Assembly (NCBI GenBank): GCA_039817415.1
Contig: JBCBVV010000021.1
Coordinates: 34,462-98,461, forward strand
DNA: 64,000 nt
Origin: JALEFZ01 sp039817415
Lineage (GTDB): Bacteria; Bacteroidota; Bacteroidia; J057
Direction of reading: 5' to 3'
Shown piece by piece: positions 42,686 through 51,623 of the stretch. Within the stretch, counting starts at the first letter, position 1; each line of letters begins with the position of its first letter. Below the pieces are notes generated by a model. That model was not told the DNA's origin, did not search any database, and was given only the letters and a program-made list of their open reading frames with translations. The position numbers were made by a program, and so were the translations under genes.

Positions 42686-42871
42686 TTATTCCTTGTTTGT
42701 AATGACCATAAAAAGCGCAATAAGCCCAGCCAATGTTAAAATGCCAAACCCCATAAGGAATAAAAAGTTCTCACCCTCTAGACCAGTCTCTCGATAGGTA
42801 TAACCCGTTGCGAGGCAAAATGCTCCTACTACTCCCAAATAAATGGGAATCCTCATTCTTCTCTTGTTCAT
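42686..42871 (-). CDS. Small two-helix membrane protein (hypothetical)
   Basis: 61 residues starting MNKRRMRIPIYLGVVGAF. The ATG overlaps the stop of the upstream VOC gene (ATGA), a strong coupling signal; a longer frame with MEVKRK is in frame but overlaps further. Two hydrophobic helices: YLGVVGAFCLATGYTY and FLFLMGFGILTLAGLIALFMVIT. No family recognised; the coupling and helices support a real gene. Confidence 0.72.
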   Translation of the reverse strand: MNKRRMRIPIYLGVVGAFCLATGYTYRETGLEGENFLFLMGFGILTLAGLIALFMVITNKE

Positions 42872-43254
42872 AAACTTTCTTTTAACCTCCAAGGTGGAAA
42901 TTTTCTATTTGCTCCACCGTAGTAGAGGATAATCTGATTTCTGTAAGGATCTTTCAGACTTGCCTCTCTCCACAACCAACTCATATCAGTGGGTTCGCTC
43001 TCAAACGCGATCCCCTCCTTTTTGAGTCTCGCGACCTCCTCATCAAGGTTTTCAGACTCAAAATACACATGAATTCCCTCTCCTCTTGGTAATTTCTCTA
43101 CTTGATGGATGGAAAAGGTACTTTCCCCATCGGGGCATTCGAATCTTGCATAATGAGGATGTGAATGTACAATCAACTTTAGTCCCAACTTCTGGTAGAA
43201 GGGAATGGACTTAGACAAATCCATAGAAGGAACCGTGATTTGATTGAGATTCAT
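42868..43254 (-). CDS. VOC family protein (glyoxalase/bleomycin-resistance-like)
   Basis: 128 residues with the vicinal-oxygen-chelate repeat: NQITVPSMDLSKSIPFYQKLGLKLIVHSHPHYARFECPDGESTFSIH and, in the second half, VYFESENLDEEVARLKKEGIAFESEPTDMSW...ASLKDPYRNQIILYYGG. Candidate metal ligands include the His and Glu residues at usual positions. Substrate unknown; could be an enzyme or a binding protein. First gene of a three-gene overlapping unit with the small membrane protein and GNAT gene. Confidence 0.88.
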   Translation of the reverse strand: MNLNQITVPSMDLSKSIPFYQKLGLKLIVHSHPHYARFECPDGESTFSIHQVEKLPRGEGIHVYFESENLDEEVARLKKEGIAFESEPTDMSWLWREASLKDPYRNQIILYYGGANRKFPPWRLKESL

Positions 43255-43268
43255 ATGGGATGTATGAC

Positions 43269-43997
43269 TTACTGGTAATCCTCGTGCAAGAAGGCACCCA
43301 ATTCAGATTTAGCAATCACTGATCTTGGCATCCCTATGGCATAGGGTCCTACTTCATAAGAGTCAAAATTGAAAGAGATTGAGTCTCCTTTCAAGTTGAA
43401 TCCATAGTCATATTTCCCTCTTAGCTCCGCATAATCATCTGGAAAATGCTGATTGATAAGCTTGATGAGAGAAAGAGAATCTTCCTCAGTAGGTAGGTTA
43501 AAGATATCCTTAAACTCAAGTAAGCGGTTTTCCTTTTTGCTGAAATTATACTCCAGATAACTGTGAACAGGATGCGCAGCTCCAGCCATCATCGTAGATT
43601 CGTAGATACGATAGGAGACCACTGGTCCATCAAACTCAATTTCCTCTGTTTCGACCCAAAGTCCTGAAGTGGATATGTCTTCGTCCAACATATCCTCATC
43701 CATCATGTTTTTGAGCTCAGCCCGGTATTTCCGCATCATGGATTGGATCTCGTGTTCCACGATTGAATCCAAAGAGGGTAAGCCAATTTGAGGATAGGAA
43801 ATGACACCTGTTAAGGTTGGATTTTTGAAATCTAAAGAGTCTGTAAAAACGCTCAGGCTAAGAACACTTTCTTTTTCAGGTTTGGCAGCTACGGAATCTG
43901 TGGAGACTTCTTCCTTTCCTTTATCAGAATTATCTGGAGTAGCTTTTTGGCAGGAAATACAAAAAATGAGCAAGCAAAAAATAGGAATATATCTCAT
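43269..43997 (-). CDS. DUF3298/RsiV-like lipoprotein
   Basis: 242 residues: lipoprotein signal (MRYIPIFCLLIFCISCQK, lipobox CISC), a low-complexity linker with Asp/Ser/Lys/Glu (DNSDKGKEEVSTDS), and a DUF4163/DUF3298 pair as in RsiV/PdaC-like proteins: SVVSYRIYESTMMAGAAHPVHSYLEYNFSKKENRLLEFKDIFN and the closing FNFDSYEVGPYAIGMPRSVIAKSELGAFL. In Gram-positives such domains bind lysozyme; here it is a periplasmic/outer-membrane lipoprotein of unknown ligand. Confidence 0.85.
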   Translation of the reverse strand: MRYIPIFCLLIFCISCQKATPDNSDKGKEEVSTDSVAAKPEKESVLSLSVFTDSLDFKNPTLTGVISYPQIGLPSLDSIVEHEIQSMMRKYRAELKNMMDEDMLDEDISTSGLWVETEEIEFDGPVVSYRIYESTMMAGAAHPVHSYLEYNFSKKENRLLEFKDIFNLPTEEDSLSLIKLINQHFPDDYAELRGKYDYGFNLKGDSISFNFDSYEVGPYAIGMPRSVIAKSELGAFLHEDYQ

Positions 43998-44011
43998 AAT
44001 AGTACGTTCAC

Positions 44012-44605
44012 TTATGGGCGGTAGGTTCCTCTAAATACATTAACGCCTTTCGGTAATGGATTACCGGAAGAACGACGAAAAGACACCACCTGGCCTGAAT
44101 GCCATAGCGCATCGGCAATGGGACCATTGATCATGTTCCAAAAAGGGAATTCACTTTTGTTCTCGCCGCGTTGGAAAATTATTTTGAGCTCTTCCATTTC
44201 TTTGGCGGACTTACCACGGTAGTTTTTGGCGGCCTTGTCTAGGTACTCAAGTGTCGCTTTACGCTTTTCTGCATAGGTGAGGCCTTCATCGTTATTCCCT
44301 GAGTTGGCCTGGTTAAGAGAAGCATTATAAATCGTTCTGGAAAGACCCAAAATATGATCTATCGTCTCGCCACAACTTCGGGCTTCCGGAGTGGGGCGGT
44401 AGGCAAAGTCCTTATCTCTTAGCCCTTCTGTCGCCCAATAATATCGAAAACCCAATCCTTCTACCGATCTGGCGATCATACTCCCAGGACCATAATCGGT
44501 TGGTGCTTCAGGAATTTCGCGAAGAGGCAATTCTGCATGTTCCTGTGAATAAACACTCATGGTCAAGCAAATAAATAGCGTAAAAAGTAGATTCCTTAGG
44601 ATCAT
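44012..44605 (-). CDS. Exported DinB-like protein
   Basis: 197 residues; start at the ATG opening the signal peptide (MILRNLLFTLFICLTMSVYSQ), whereas a longer frame is antisense to an upstream control region. The mature part is a DinB/YfiT four-helix bundle: MIARSVEGLGFRYYWATEGLRDKDFAYRPTPEARSCGETIDHILGLSRTIYN with the first metal His in DHILGLS, and late NGPIADALWHSGQVVSFRR with another His. DinB proteins can bind metal and act as thiol or maleylpyruvate-type transferases, but exported versions in Bacteroidota are uncharacterised. Confidence 0.85.
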   Translation of the reverse strand: MILRNLLFTLFICLTMSVYSQEHAELPLREIPEAPTDYGPGSMIARSVEGLGFRYYWATEGLRDKDFAYRPTPEARSCGETIDHILGLSRTIYNASLNQANSGNNDEGLTYAEKRKATLEYLDKAAKNYRGKSAKEMEELKIIFQRGENKSEFPFWNMINGPIADALWHSGQVVSFRRSSGNPLPKGVNVFRGTYRP

Positions 44606-44630
44606 CACGAGTAGGCATTTTCTGAAAGGT

Positions 44631-44792
44631 ATGAAAAATACAAAACTCCCTACAAGCCTATATAGATATTTAGAGTTCTTTGTTAACTTATGTTGTCTTA
44701 AATATTTACATGCTATTTTAATAGCCCACATTCAGCAAGACCTAGCAAAGAAGCCTTCCAAGAAGAAAAAGAAACGCAAGAGTAAAAAGTAA
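44631..44792 (+). CDS. Possible small Lys-rich protein (low confidence)
   Basis: 53 residues from the ATG at 44631, ending AKKPSKKKKKRKSKK directly at the start of a strong terminator stem. The middle contains hydrophobic residues (YRYLEFFVNLCCLKYLHAILIAHIQ) that could be a helix. The reading frame begins only 25 bases from the divergent DinB-like gene, so a start nearer the basic end, with a non-ATG codon, is possible. The case for a gene is the basic tail that stops exactly where a strong 17-bp terminator begins; otherwise the terminator would belong to nothing on this strand. Confidence 0.35.
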   Translation: MKNTKLPTSLYRYLEFFVNLCCLKYLHAILIAHIQQDLAKKPSKKKKKRKSKK

Positions 44793-44830
44793 AATCAAGG
44801 CCAGTCCAATTTGGATTGGCCTTGATTTTA
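44791..44830 (+). terminator. Strong hairpin before the tetR operator
   Basis: AAAATCAAGGCCAGTCCA and TGGATTGGCCTTGATTTT form a 17-18 bp stem (one G-T pair) with a 3-4 base loop. The T-run is short but the stem is strong. It lies immediately after the possible small Lys-rich gene and upstream of the TetR operator. Confidence 0.75.
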
Positions 44831-44840
44831 AGTCCCATAC

Positions 44841-44858
44841 AAACCGACTGGTCGGTTT
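44841..44858. promoter_or_regulatory. TetR-family operator palindrome
   Basis: AAACCGACTGGTCGGTTT is a perfect 8+2+8 inverted repeat of the ACCGAC(N2)GTCGGT type typical for TetR-class repressors. It lies 42 bases before the tetR start, overlapping the likely -33 region (the downstream TATATTAGA tract would serve as the -7 box). Self-repression of tetR, and probably of the downstream pair, is the obvious reading. Confidence 0.82.
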
Positions 44859-44899
44859 TAACTATTTTTCTTATATTAGAATACATGAACAAGCTATAA

Positions 44900-45505
44900 A
44901 TGGCCAAAGAGGGGAAAAATCGCATACTGGAAGCATCGTTTCGCTTATTTCTTCAAAAGGGATATAAGGGAGTGAGCATGAAGGATATACAAGAGGCAAC
45001 AGCCTTATCAAAGGGTGCCATTTATCATCACTTTGCCAGTAAGTATGATATTTATCTGGCTGTCATGGAAAATCACCTCCTAGCTCTTTTGAAACAGGCG
45101 GCAGGAGGAGAGCATCAAGAGTTGTCTTTTGAAGATCAAATTCGAGCGCGCTACCAACTTCTGATCAGCCTAATGGATTATGTAGAGGAGATCACTGAGG
45201 AAGGTTATCCCATTAGGAATTACTTTCTTTTTCAGTTGGAGGGTGAGCGTGACGGGGCCATTCGTCAGCAAATCCAAGGGGCCATGGATATGTACCGTCA
45301 GGGATCACACACATTGGTAAAAGATGCTCAACAGAAGGGCCACATTAGAGCAGATATTTCAGCCCATATTATTGCACAGCAATTGATGGGAATGATAGAA
45401 GGTCTGGCCATTCATCACTCCTCACTGGAGAAAAACAGCAAAGAATTTTTGACTACTACATATGAAGAGGTAATCGGAAGCTATCTCAAGCTGATCAAGG
45501 CTTAA
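44900..45505 (+). CDS. TetR/AcrR-family transcriptional regulator
   Basis: 201 residues. N-terminal HTH (about 5-50: NRILEASFRLFLQKGYKGVSMKDIQEATALSKGAIYHHFASKYDIY) is complete. The C-terminal ligand domain is helical, without recognisable ligand type: FEDQIRARYQLLISLMDYVEEITEEGYPIRNYFLFQ. The palindromic operator just upstream predicts autoregulation. The gene is followed after 37 bases by the sugar-lactone oxidase and PLP enzyme, which are its most likely targets. Confidence 0.93.
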   Translation: MAKEGKNRILEASFRLFLQKGYKGVSMKDIQEATALSKGAIYHHFASKYDIYLAVMENHLLALLKQAAGGEHQELSFEDQIRARYQLLISLMDYVEEITEEGYPIRNYFLFQLEGERDGAIRQQIQGAMDMYRQGSHTLVKDAQQKGHIRADISAHIIAQQLMGMIEGLAIHHSSLEKNSKEFLTTTYEEVIGSYLKLIKA

Positions 45506-45542
45506 GAAGCAGCTTATTCCCCTCTTCACAATACCCAAAAGG

Positions 45543-46850
45543 ATGAAAAACTGGGCAGAAAATCTGGAATGGCAGCCCTCATCGATCGCCTATCCTGAAT
45601 CCGAGGAGGCAATTCAACAATGGGTTGAGCGAGCAGCCAACGAGCGCAAAAGTGTTAGAGTAATCGGAACAGGTCATTCCTTTACGGCTTTGTGCAAGAC
45701 GGATGAAATTCTGATGAGTCTGGATAAGTACCAAGGCCTTATTTCTGTAGACAAGGAAAAGTGTCAAGCAACTGTCAAGGCTGGTACCAAACTTAAGCTT
45801 CTCGGAGAACTCCTCTTTCTGGAGGGAATGGCCATGGAAAACCTAGGGGATATCGATGTACAATCGATTGCTGGGACTATCAGCACAGGTACACACGGAA
45901 CGGGAAGAGAATTCGGAACCATCAGTACCCAAGTCATTGCCCTGAGTTTTGTAAATGGAAAAGGGGAATTGGTAACCTGCTCACCTCAGGATAAGCCCGA
46001 GCTTTTCAAAGCTGCTCAAGTCTCTATGGGTTTACTCGGTGTCATTACCTCCATTACCCTACAATGTGTCCCCAGCTACAAACTCCTTCTCAACTACCGT
46101 CAGGAGAAAATGAAGGATGTACGCGCTACTTTGGATGAACGTAATCGGAACAATCGGAATTTTGAGTACTACTGGATTCCTTACACCGATACTGCCTGGA
46201 CCAAGACGAGCAACATCGCAGAAGAGGGTGAGCCTGATAAGGTAGGCTTTGTGCATTACTGGACAGAATATGTACTCGAAAACTATGTGTTCAAAGTATT
46301 CTGCGAACTTGCAAGGGCATTTCCTTCCCAAAACAAACTCGTTTCGAAAATCACTGCTGCTAGTATCAGCAATGTCGACAAACTTTATCATAGCCATAAG
46401 ATTTACGCTACGGTTCGTCTGGTAAAGTTTACCGAGATGGAATACAACATTCCAGCAGATGCTTATGATGAAGTTTGGAAAGAGTTGACAAAGGCAGTCA
46501 ATTCAGGGAAGTATAACATCCATTTTCCGATTGAGAACAGGTGGGTCAAGGGAGACGATATTTATATGAGCCCTGCCTTTGGACGGGATTCTGCCTACAT
46601 CGCCTGCCATGTTTACAACAAAAAAGACAATAAGGCCTATTTCAAAGATATGGAAGCTATTTTCAGAGCACATGGAGGAAGACCTCATTGGGGAAAAATG
46701 AACAGCCTCGATGGTGAAGATGTCATGACACTTTATCCAGAATTTGAGCGATTCAATGCCTTCCGCAGGGAACATGATCCTGACGGCATCTTCCTAAGTC
46801 CCTATATGAAGCGATTGATGGGGATTACAAAAAACTCAGTAGCGATCTAA
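45543..46850 (+). CDS. FAD-linked sugar-1,4-lactone oxidase (D-arabinono-1,4-lactone oxidase-like)
   Basis: 435 residues. FAD-binding (PCMH-type) domain at about 15-175: VRVIGTGHSFTALC (flavin loop around the His of GTGHS), IAGTISTGTHGTGREFGTISTQVIALSFVNGKGEL. C-terminal ALO domain includes the active-site HWGK (PHWGKMNSL) and FNAFRREHDPDGIFLSPYMKRL. It oxidises a sugar-acid 1,4-lactone or related polyol, reducing O2 or a carrier; the exact substrate is unknown. No signal peptide. It is 12 bases from the next gene, and both follow a TetR regulator. Confidence 0.9.
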   Translation: MKNWAENLEWQPSSIAYPESEEAIQQWVERAANERKSVRVIGTGHSFTALCKTDEILMSLDKYQGLISVDKEKCQATVKAGTKLKLLGELLFLEGMAMENLGDIDVQSIAGTISTGTHGTGREFGTISTQVIALSFVNGKGELVTCSPQDKPELFKAAQVSMGLLGVITSITLQCVPSYKLLLNYRQEKMKDVRATLDERNRNNRNFEYYWIPYTDTAWTKTSNIAEEGEPDKVGFVHYWTEYVLENYVFKVFCELARAFPSQNKLVSKITAASISNVDKLYHSHKIYATVRLVKFTEMEYNIPADAYDEVWKELTKAVNSGKYNIHFPIENRWVKGDDIYMSPAFGRDSAYIACHVYNKKDNKAYFKDMEAIFRAHGGRPHWGKMNSLDGEDVMTLYPEFERFNAFRREHDPDGIFLSPYMKRLMGITKNSVAI

Positions 46851-46862
46851 GCACATCTTGAC

Positions 46863-48065
46863 ATGGAAGAAAAGACGTACTTCGGTCAACTCAACGAAAT
46901 GCTCAGAGCGAGGGAAAGGGCCCTTCCCTGCCTCCTGCTAGACCTAGATCGTGTTGATAAGAATGTAGCACTCCTAAGGTCTCAACTTAGGCCTGATGCA
47001 CATTTCCGAATCGTTGTCAAATCTCTTCCCTCCCCAGAATTGATTCAGTATCTGATGGAAAAGGGGCATACCGACAAGCTCATGGTCTTCCACCAGCCAT
47101 TTCTGACAGATTTAGCGGCTAGGCTAGACCATCAGGCAGATGTTTTGCTCGGGAAGCCTTTGCCGATTAAAACAGCAGACTACTTTTTCAAGTATTTGCC
47201 TCCATCCAGCCAAGGTTTTCATCCCTTTAAGCAAATACAATGGTTGGTCGACACAAGTGAAAGAGTGCTTCAATATATTGAGTTGGCTAAGAAATTGGGA
47301 CAAAAACTCCGCCTTAACCTTGAACTGGACATTGGGCTACGAAGGGGTGGTTTTAATAGCTTAGAATCGCTACGTACTGGCCTGGAAATTATACAGCAGA
47401 ACCTAGAATGGGTAGAACTAAGTGGGTTTATGGGCTATGACCCACATGTCGTTAACATACCGAGCATGATCATGAGCCAGACCAAGGCGCTGCGATTAGC
47501 CAACTCCTTCTACCAAGAGGCAAAGATGATGGTAAGGCAAGCTTTTCCCAGCATCTGGAAGGAAGATTTATGTTTCAACGGGGCAGGAAGTCCCACATTC
47601 CCTTTGCATCAATCAGCGGATTCTCCCCTAAATGACCTATCAGCAGGTTCTTGTCTTGTGATGCCCGCTGGTTTTGACATCGCCAGCCTACAAGGCTATC
47701 TAGCTGCGAGTTTTATAGCTACCCCTGTTTTGAAGAAATTCAAGGGAACTACCATTCCCGGTTTGGAGCGGGTAAAAGGGGTGTTAAACATGGTATCAAA
47801 GGAGAATATGCAGTCATTTTTCCTGTATGGAGGATATTGGAAAGCCCAATACTGGTATCCAAAAGGACTCAAGCAAAATGAGATTTTTGGCCCCTCTACC
47901 AATCAAACTATGGTGAATGCGCCTCTAACGGCCAAGCTTGATGTAGATGATTTTGTCTTCCTTCGTCCCAAACAAAGTGAATTTGTCTTCCTCCACTTTG
48001 GCGAGATTCTTCCCATACGAGAAGGGCAATTTTTGGCCCCCTGGTCTCTCCTTAACAACAGATAA
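46863..48065 (+). CDS. Fold-type III PLP enzyme (alanine racemase/D-threonine-aldolase-like)
   Basis: 400 residues. The N-terminal TIM-barrel half is of alanine-racemase type: CLLLDLDRVDKNVALLRSQL, then FRIVVKSLPSP with the putative PLP lysine in VVKSL, LELDIGLRRGGF, ELSGFMGYDPHVVN. C-terminal half is of D-threonine-aldolase/D-serine-deaminase type, but the zinc-site motif (HxCxxxD) of that group is not clear; here the end reads FLHFGEILPIREGQFLAPWSLL. PLP-dependent amino-acid chemistry is likely, but whether it is racemase, aldolase or dehydratase is not resolved. Gene pairs of this with an ALO oxidase occur in Bacteroidota. Confidence 0.83.
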   Translation: MEEKTYFGQLNEMLRARERALPCLLLDLDRVDKNVALLRSQLRPDAHFRIVVKSLPSPELIQYLMEKGHTDKLMVFHQPFLTDLAARLDHQADVLLGKPLPIKTADYFFKYLPPSSQGFHPFKQIQWLVDTSERVLQYIELAKKLGQKLRLNLELDIGLRRGGFNSLESLRTGLEIIQQNLEWVELSGFMGYDPHVVNIPSMIMSQTKALRLANSFYQEAKMMVRQAFPSIWKEDLCFNGAGSPTFPLHQSADSPLNDLSAGSCLVMPAGFDIASLQGYLAASFIATPVLKKFKGTTIPGLERVKGVLNMVSKENMQSFFLYGGYWKAQYWYPKGLKQNEIFGPSTNQTMVNAPLTAKLDVDDFVFLRPKQSEFVFLHFGEILPIREGQFLAPWSLLNNR

Positions 48066-48139
48066 AAACAGCTTTAGCTTACAGGAAATTCTGGCAATTC
48101 GAATCTTTTCCTTATATAGCTTGATACAAAGATGAGATC

Positions 48140-49381
48140 ATGAACATACCCAAGCTTGATGAGATGGTGGCTTCCGCCATGGACTTTACAGAAAAGGTTA
48201 CCACTAAATGGAATGCTCGTTTGGCGGGCAGCCAGGCATGTTTGGAATGTGCTGACCACTTGGAAGAAGAATTCTCAACCTTTTGCGATTCTACTCATCA
48301 TCAGGAATTTTCTGTCCATCCTGGAGCCTTCTTGGGTTATATTAGGATTAACATCGTGATTTATTTCATGGCCCTGATTGCCTTGTACTTCAATCAAACG
48401 CTATGGGCAGTCATTTTATCCAGTTTGGCTTTCTTGATTACGGCACTTGAGTTTTTTGTCTACAAGGAATTTGTGGATCCTCTTTTCCCAAAGAAAAAGG
48501 GTAAAAATATTGTCGGTACCATTGAACCTGATAAAGAAGTTAAGCAGCAGGTCATCATCAGCGCACATCATGACAGTGCGCACATATTCAATTTTCTGGC
48601 AAAAAATCCTAAAACCTATATTCGAAATGTAATTTTGGGTACTTCATCACAATTGGCTATGCTAATATTCAGCTGGCTTCTCCTGGGCATGGAGTTTTTT
48701 AATGCAGAATCCGACATTCTGTATTGGGTACTTACTACGGTACTATCAGTTTCGGGTATTTTTGCTGCTCAGATGTGGTTTTTTTATGACAAAGAAGGTA
48801 CACCAGGAGCTGGGGACAATATGATCTGTACAGCTATTGCCATGGAAGTAGGAAAGTATTTTGCCCATCAGAAAAAGGAAGGAAATGGCCTACAGCATAC
48901 TCGAGTGATCGTAGCGAGTTGGGATGCAGAAGAATGTGGTTTAAGAGGAGCGAGAGCCTATTCTCAGGTCAATAAAGACCAATTGCTAGCTACCAAGACC
49001 TACAACTTCAACCTTGAATGCATGTATGATCATGAGGAAATGGCTCTTCTTACCTCTGATCTCAATGGCTTCGTCCAATTGTCTCCAGCGATGATTGATG
49101 AATGTCTTCAAATCTCTCAGGATAACCAATTGGAGGTGGACACCCTTGCCTTTCCCTTCTTGGCAGGAGGAACAGATGCCGCAGAATTCTCCAAAATTGG
49201 GGTAGAAGCCACTACCCTGGCAGCCATGAACTGGCTCAGGAAAGAAGGCGATGTAGCCTATCATACCTTGAGAGATACGATCGATGCAGTAGATGAAATA
49301 GCCGTTAGCAGAAGCATTAGCTTGGGAATTCATTATATTATTGGCAGAGAAAAAGCCATGCTCCCCGAGCAAGTATCATAG
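48140..49381 (+). CDS. M28 family peptidase with an inserted membrane domain
   Basis: 413 residues. M28 zinc site residues: H143/D145 in SAHHDSAH, D226 in GAGDN, E264/E265 in WDAEECGLRGARAY and a late His in VAYHTLRD. Four hydrophobic helices are seen before and between these: about 69-88 and 90-107, then 169-186 and 194-214, so that two helices separate the first metal residues from the third ligand. Normal M28 enzymes have none here. It is therefore probably an inner-membrane aminopeptidase-like protein. No signal peptide; start at the first ATG. Confidence 0.87.
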   Translation: MNIPKLDEMVASAMDFTEKVTTKWNARLAGSQACLECADHLEEEFSTFCDSTHHQEFSVHPGAFLGYIRINIVIYFMALIALYFNQTLWAVILSSLAFLITALEFFVYKEFVDPLFPKKKGKNIVGTIEPDKEVKQQVIISAHHDSAHIFNFLAKNPKTYIRNVILGTSSQLAMLIFSWLLLGMEFFNAESDILYWVLTTVLSVSGIFAAQMWFFYDKEGTPGAGDNMICTAIAMEVGKYFAHQKKEGNGLQHTRVIVASWDAEECGLRGARAYSQVNKDQLLATKTYNFNLECMYDHEEMALLTSDLNGFVQLSPAMIDECLQISQDNQLEVDTLAFPFLAGGTDAAEFSKIGVEATTLAAMNWLRKEGDVAYHTLRDTIDAVDEIAVSRSISLGIHYIIGREKAMLPEQVS

Positions 49382-49412
49382 TCTTCGCCCTTATATCCAG
49401 AATTATTTGCCC

Positions 49413-51623
49413 ATGAGGATTCTTTCCCTTTTGCTGCTCCTGACATTTTCCCTCCTTTCAGGCTGCCGTGAAAACCTTTATACTCCCGAACAAAACAAGG
49501 AAACACGTGCCATGGTAAAGGAACTCCACGAACTCGTTCAAAACGGAGATCCTGATCAGTATTACCATTGGAACAAAAAATTGGCGGAGAAATACCTCAA
49601 ACTTGCCAAAAATGGGGACAAGAACAACCGCTACAAAAACTGGCTCAGCTACCTAAGAGAAAGCCTGTACGCAGGAGAGACGGAAGCTTGTATCAAAGAA
49701 ATCACCAACTTTCTAGATGCCTTAAAGCTGCCTTATGAAAACATCATCAACTCTGTTAACAAACCCCTATTTGAGATTCTTGCACTTGCTTACTTGAGAA
49801 AGGGTGAACAGGACAATTGCTTAAACAATCACACCCCTCAATCCTGCATTCTTCCCTTGCAATCAGAAGGCTTCCACTTAGATGAAACTGGTTCTCGTAA
49901 GGCCATTGAGATGTATGAAATTCTCCTTCGTAAATATCCCAATCCGACCTACCAATGGCTGCTCAATGTGGCTTACATGACATTGGGAGAATATCCAGAG
50001 AAGGTTCCCAGGCAATACTTGCTGGATATTCCCTCCTCTTATGAGCAAGATAGCTTCCCCGCTTTCAATGAAATTGCCATGTCAGTCGGTCTTTCTGTAG
50101 ACGGCTTATCTGGTGGAGTTTGTATTGATGATTTCAATGGAGATGAACTATTGGATGTATTCATGACTTCCTATGGCATGGAGGACAACGTGAGACTCTT
50201 CCTTTATCAGGCAGGAACAGGCTATTTCGAAACTACCCAAACGGCAGGGCTTAAGGGAATTACAAGCGGACTGAACTGTATCCATGCAGATTATGACAAT
50301 GATGGGTGGATGGATATCTTAATTCTAAGGGGGGGATGGTTGAACCAGGGTGGAAGTCATCCTAATTCTCTCCTTAGGAATACAGGAAATGGGGTTTTTC
50401 AAGATGTTACTCGATCAGCTGGAATCCTTTCTTACCATCCTACCCAAACCGCATGCTGGGCAGACTTCGACCAAGATGGACACTTGGATGTATTCATAGG
50501 GAATGAAAGTACGGAGGATGATCCGCATCCATGCGAGCTTTACCATAATAATGGCGATGGCACCTTCTCTGAGGTAGCTGAGCAATATGGCCTTGGAAAT
50601 ATCAACACCTACGTAAAAGGAGTAGTTTGGGGAGATATCGACAATGATGGCTGGAAGGACCTGTACATTTCCGTTTTGGGCGGAAATAACCTCCTATTTC
50701 ACAACCAGAAGGGGAAGTTTAAAGAAATAGGAAAGAAGGCAGGAGTTTCTACTCCTTTTATGAGTTTTCCTTGTTGGTTTTGGGATGTCAACAATGATGG
50801 GTATGAGGATATTTTCGTCAGTGCTTACGATATCCGCTTCCAAAATAACCTAGCGGGAGAATATGCCAAAGAAATTCAAAACATGGGAGTCCCCTCTGAA
50901 AAGCCCAAGCTCTATATCAATAATGGAGACTTGACCTTCAGGGAAGCTGCCAGCGAATATGGACTGGACAAAACCATGTATGCCATGGGTTCCAATTTTG
51001 GAGACCTTGACAACGATGGGTTTCTTGATTTTTACGTAGGCACAGGTGCCCCCGACCCTAGCACCATTGTTCCCAACAGGATGTTTAGGAATGTAGGTGG
51101 GGAAAGATTTGAAGAAGTTACTTCTGCAGGGAATTTTGGGCATATCCAGAAAGGACATGGCGTTGCCTTTGCTGACCTAGATGCTGATGGAGATCAGGAT
51201 ATTTATGTTGTCATGGGGGGTGCATATGAAGGAGACAACTTCACCAACATTCTCTATGAAAATCCTGGATTCGACAACAACTGGATCAGCGTGAAACTCT
51301 TGGGTAAACAATCAAACTCCTATGGATTAGGCGCCAATCTCGTTTTGACGCTAAATGATGGGAGAGAGGTCTTCAGAACAGTAGGCACTGGAGGTTCTTT
51401 TGGTTCATCGCCCTATTCCTCCACGACCATAGGAATAGGTCAAGCAGATACCGTTAGCCAGCTGGTCGTCATCTGGCCTTCAGGCAAAAGGCAAAACTTT
51501 CAAGACCTCAAACAAGGATATGAATATGTCATCGAAGAGAGAATAAATGAGACATTCCAACAGCGGCCTTTTTCTGCTCCTTTCACCCTAACTGGTCAAG
51601 CTACTCATCACCATCATCAGTAG
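49413..51623 (+). CDS. CRTAC1-like lipoprotein (TPR, FG-GAP repeats, ASPIC/UnbV)
   Basis: 736 residues with lipoprotein signal (MRILSLLLLLTFSLLSGCREN, lipobox LSGC). Residues about 30-200 are helical (TPR-like region with CxxxxxxC, PQSC). From about 210 there are seven or so FG-GAP/VCBS-type repeats with Ca-binding Asp-rich motifs (DFNGDELLDVF, DYDNDGWMDIL, DFDQDGHLDVF, DIDNDGWKDLY, DVNNDGYEDIF, DLDNDGFLDFY, DLDADGDQDIY). The final 70 residues are the ASPIC/UnbV module (KLLGKQSNSYGLGANLVLTL...GQADTVSQLVVIWPSGKRQNF). This family is a frequent surface-exposed set in Bacteroidota; ligand unknown. The end is QATHHHHQ. Confidence 0.9.
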   Translation: MRILSLLLLLTFSLLSGCRENLYTPEQNKETRAMVKELHELVQNGDPDQYYHWNKKLAEKYLKLAKNGDKNNRYKNWLSYLRESLYAGETEACIKEITNFLDALKLPYENIINSVNKPLFEILALAYLRKGEQDNCLNNHTPQSCILPLQSEGFHLDETGSRKAIEMYEILLRKYPNPTYQWLLNVAYMTLGEYPEKVPRQYLLDIPSSYEQDSFPAFNEIAMSVGLSVDGLSGGVCIDDFNGDELLDVFMTSYGMEDNVRLFLYQAGTGYFETTQTAGLKGITSGLNCIHADYDNDGWMDILILRGGWLNQGGSHPNSLLRNTGNGVFQDVTRSAGILSYHPTQTACWADFDQDGHLDVFIGNESTEDDPHPCELYHNNGDGTFSEVAEQYGLGNINTYVKGVVWGDIDNDGWKDLYISVLGGNNLLFHNQKGKFKEIGKKAGVSTPFMSFPCWFWDVNNDGYEDIFVSAYDIRFQNNLAGEYAKEIQNMGVPSEKPKLYINNGDLTFREAASEYGLDKTMYAMGSNFGDLDNDGFLDFYVGTGAPDPSTIVPNRMFRNVGGERFEEVTSAGNFGHIQKGHGVAFADLDADGDQDIYVVMGGAYEGDNFTNILYENPGFDNNWISVKLLGKQSNSYGLGANLVLTLNDGREVFRTVGTGGSFGSSPYSSTTIGIGQADTVSQLVVIWPSGKRQNFQDLKQGYEYVIEERINETFQQRPFSAPFTLTGQATHHHHQ

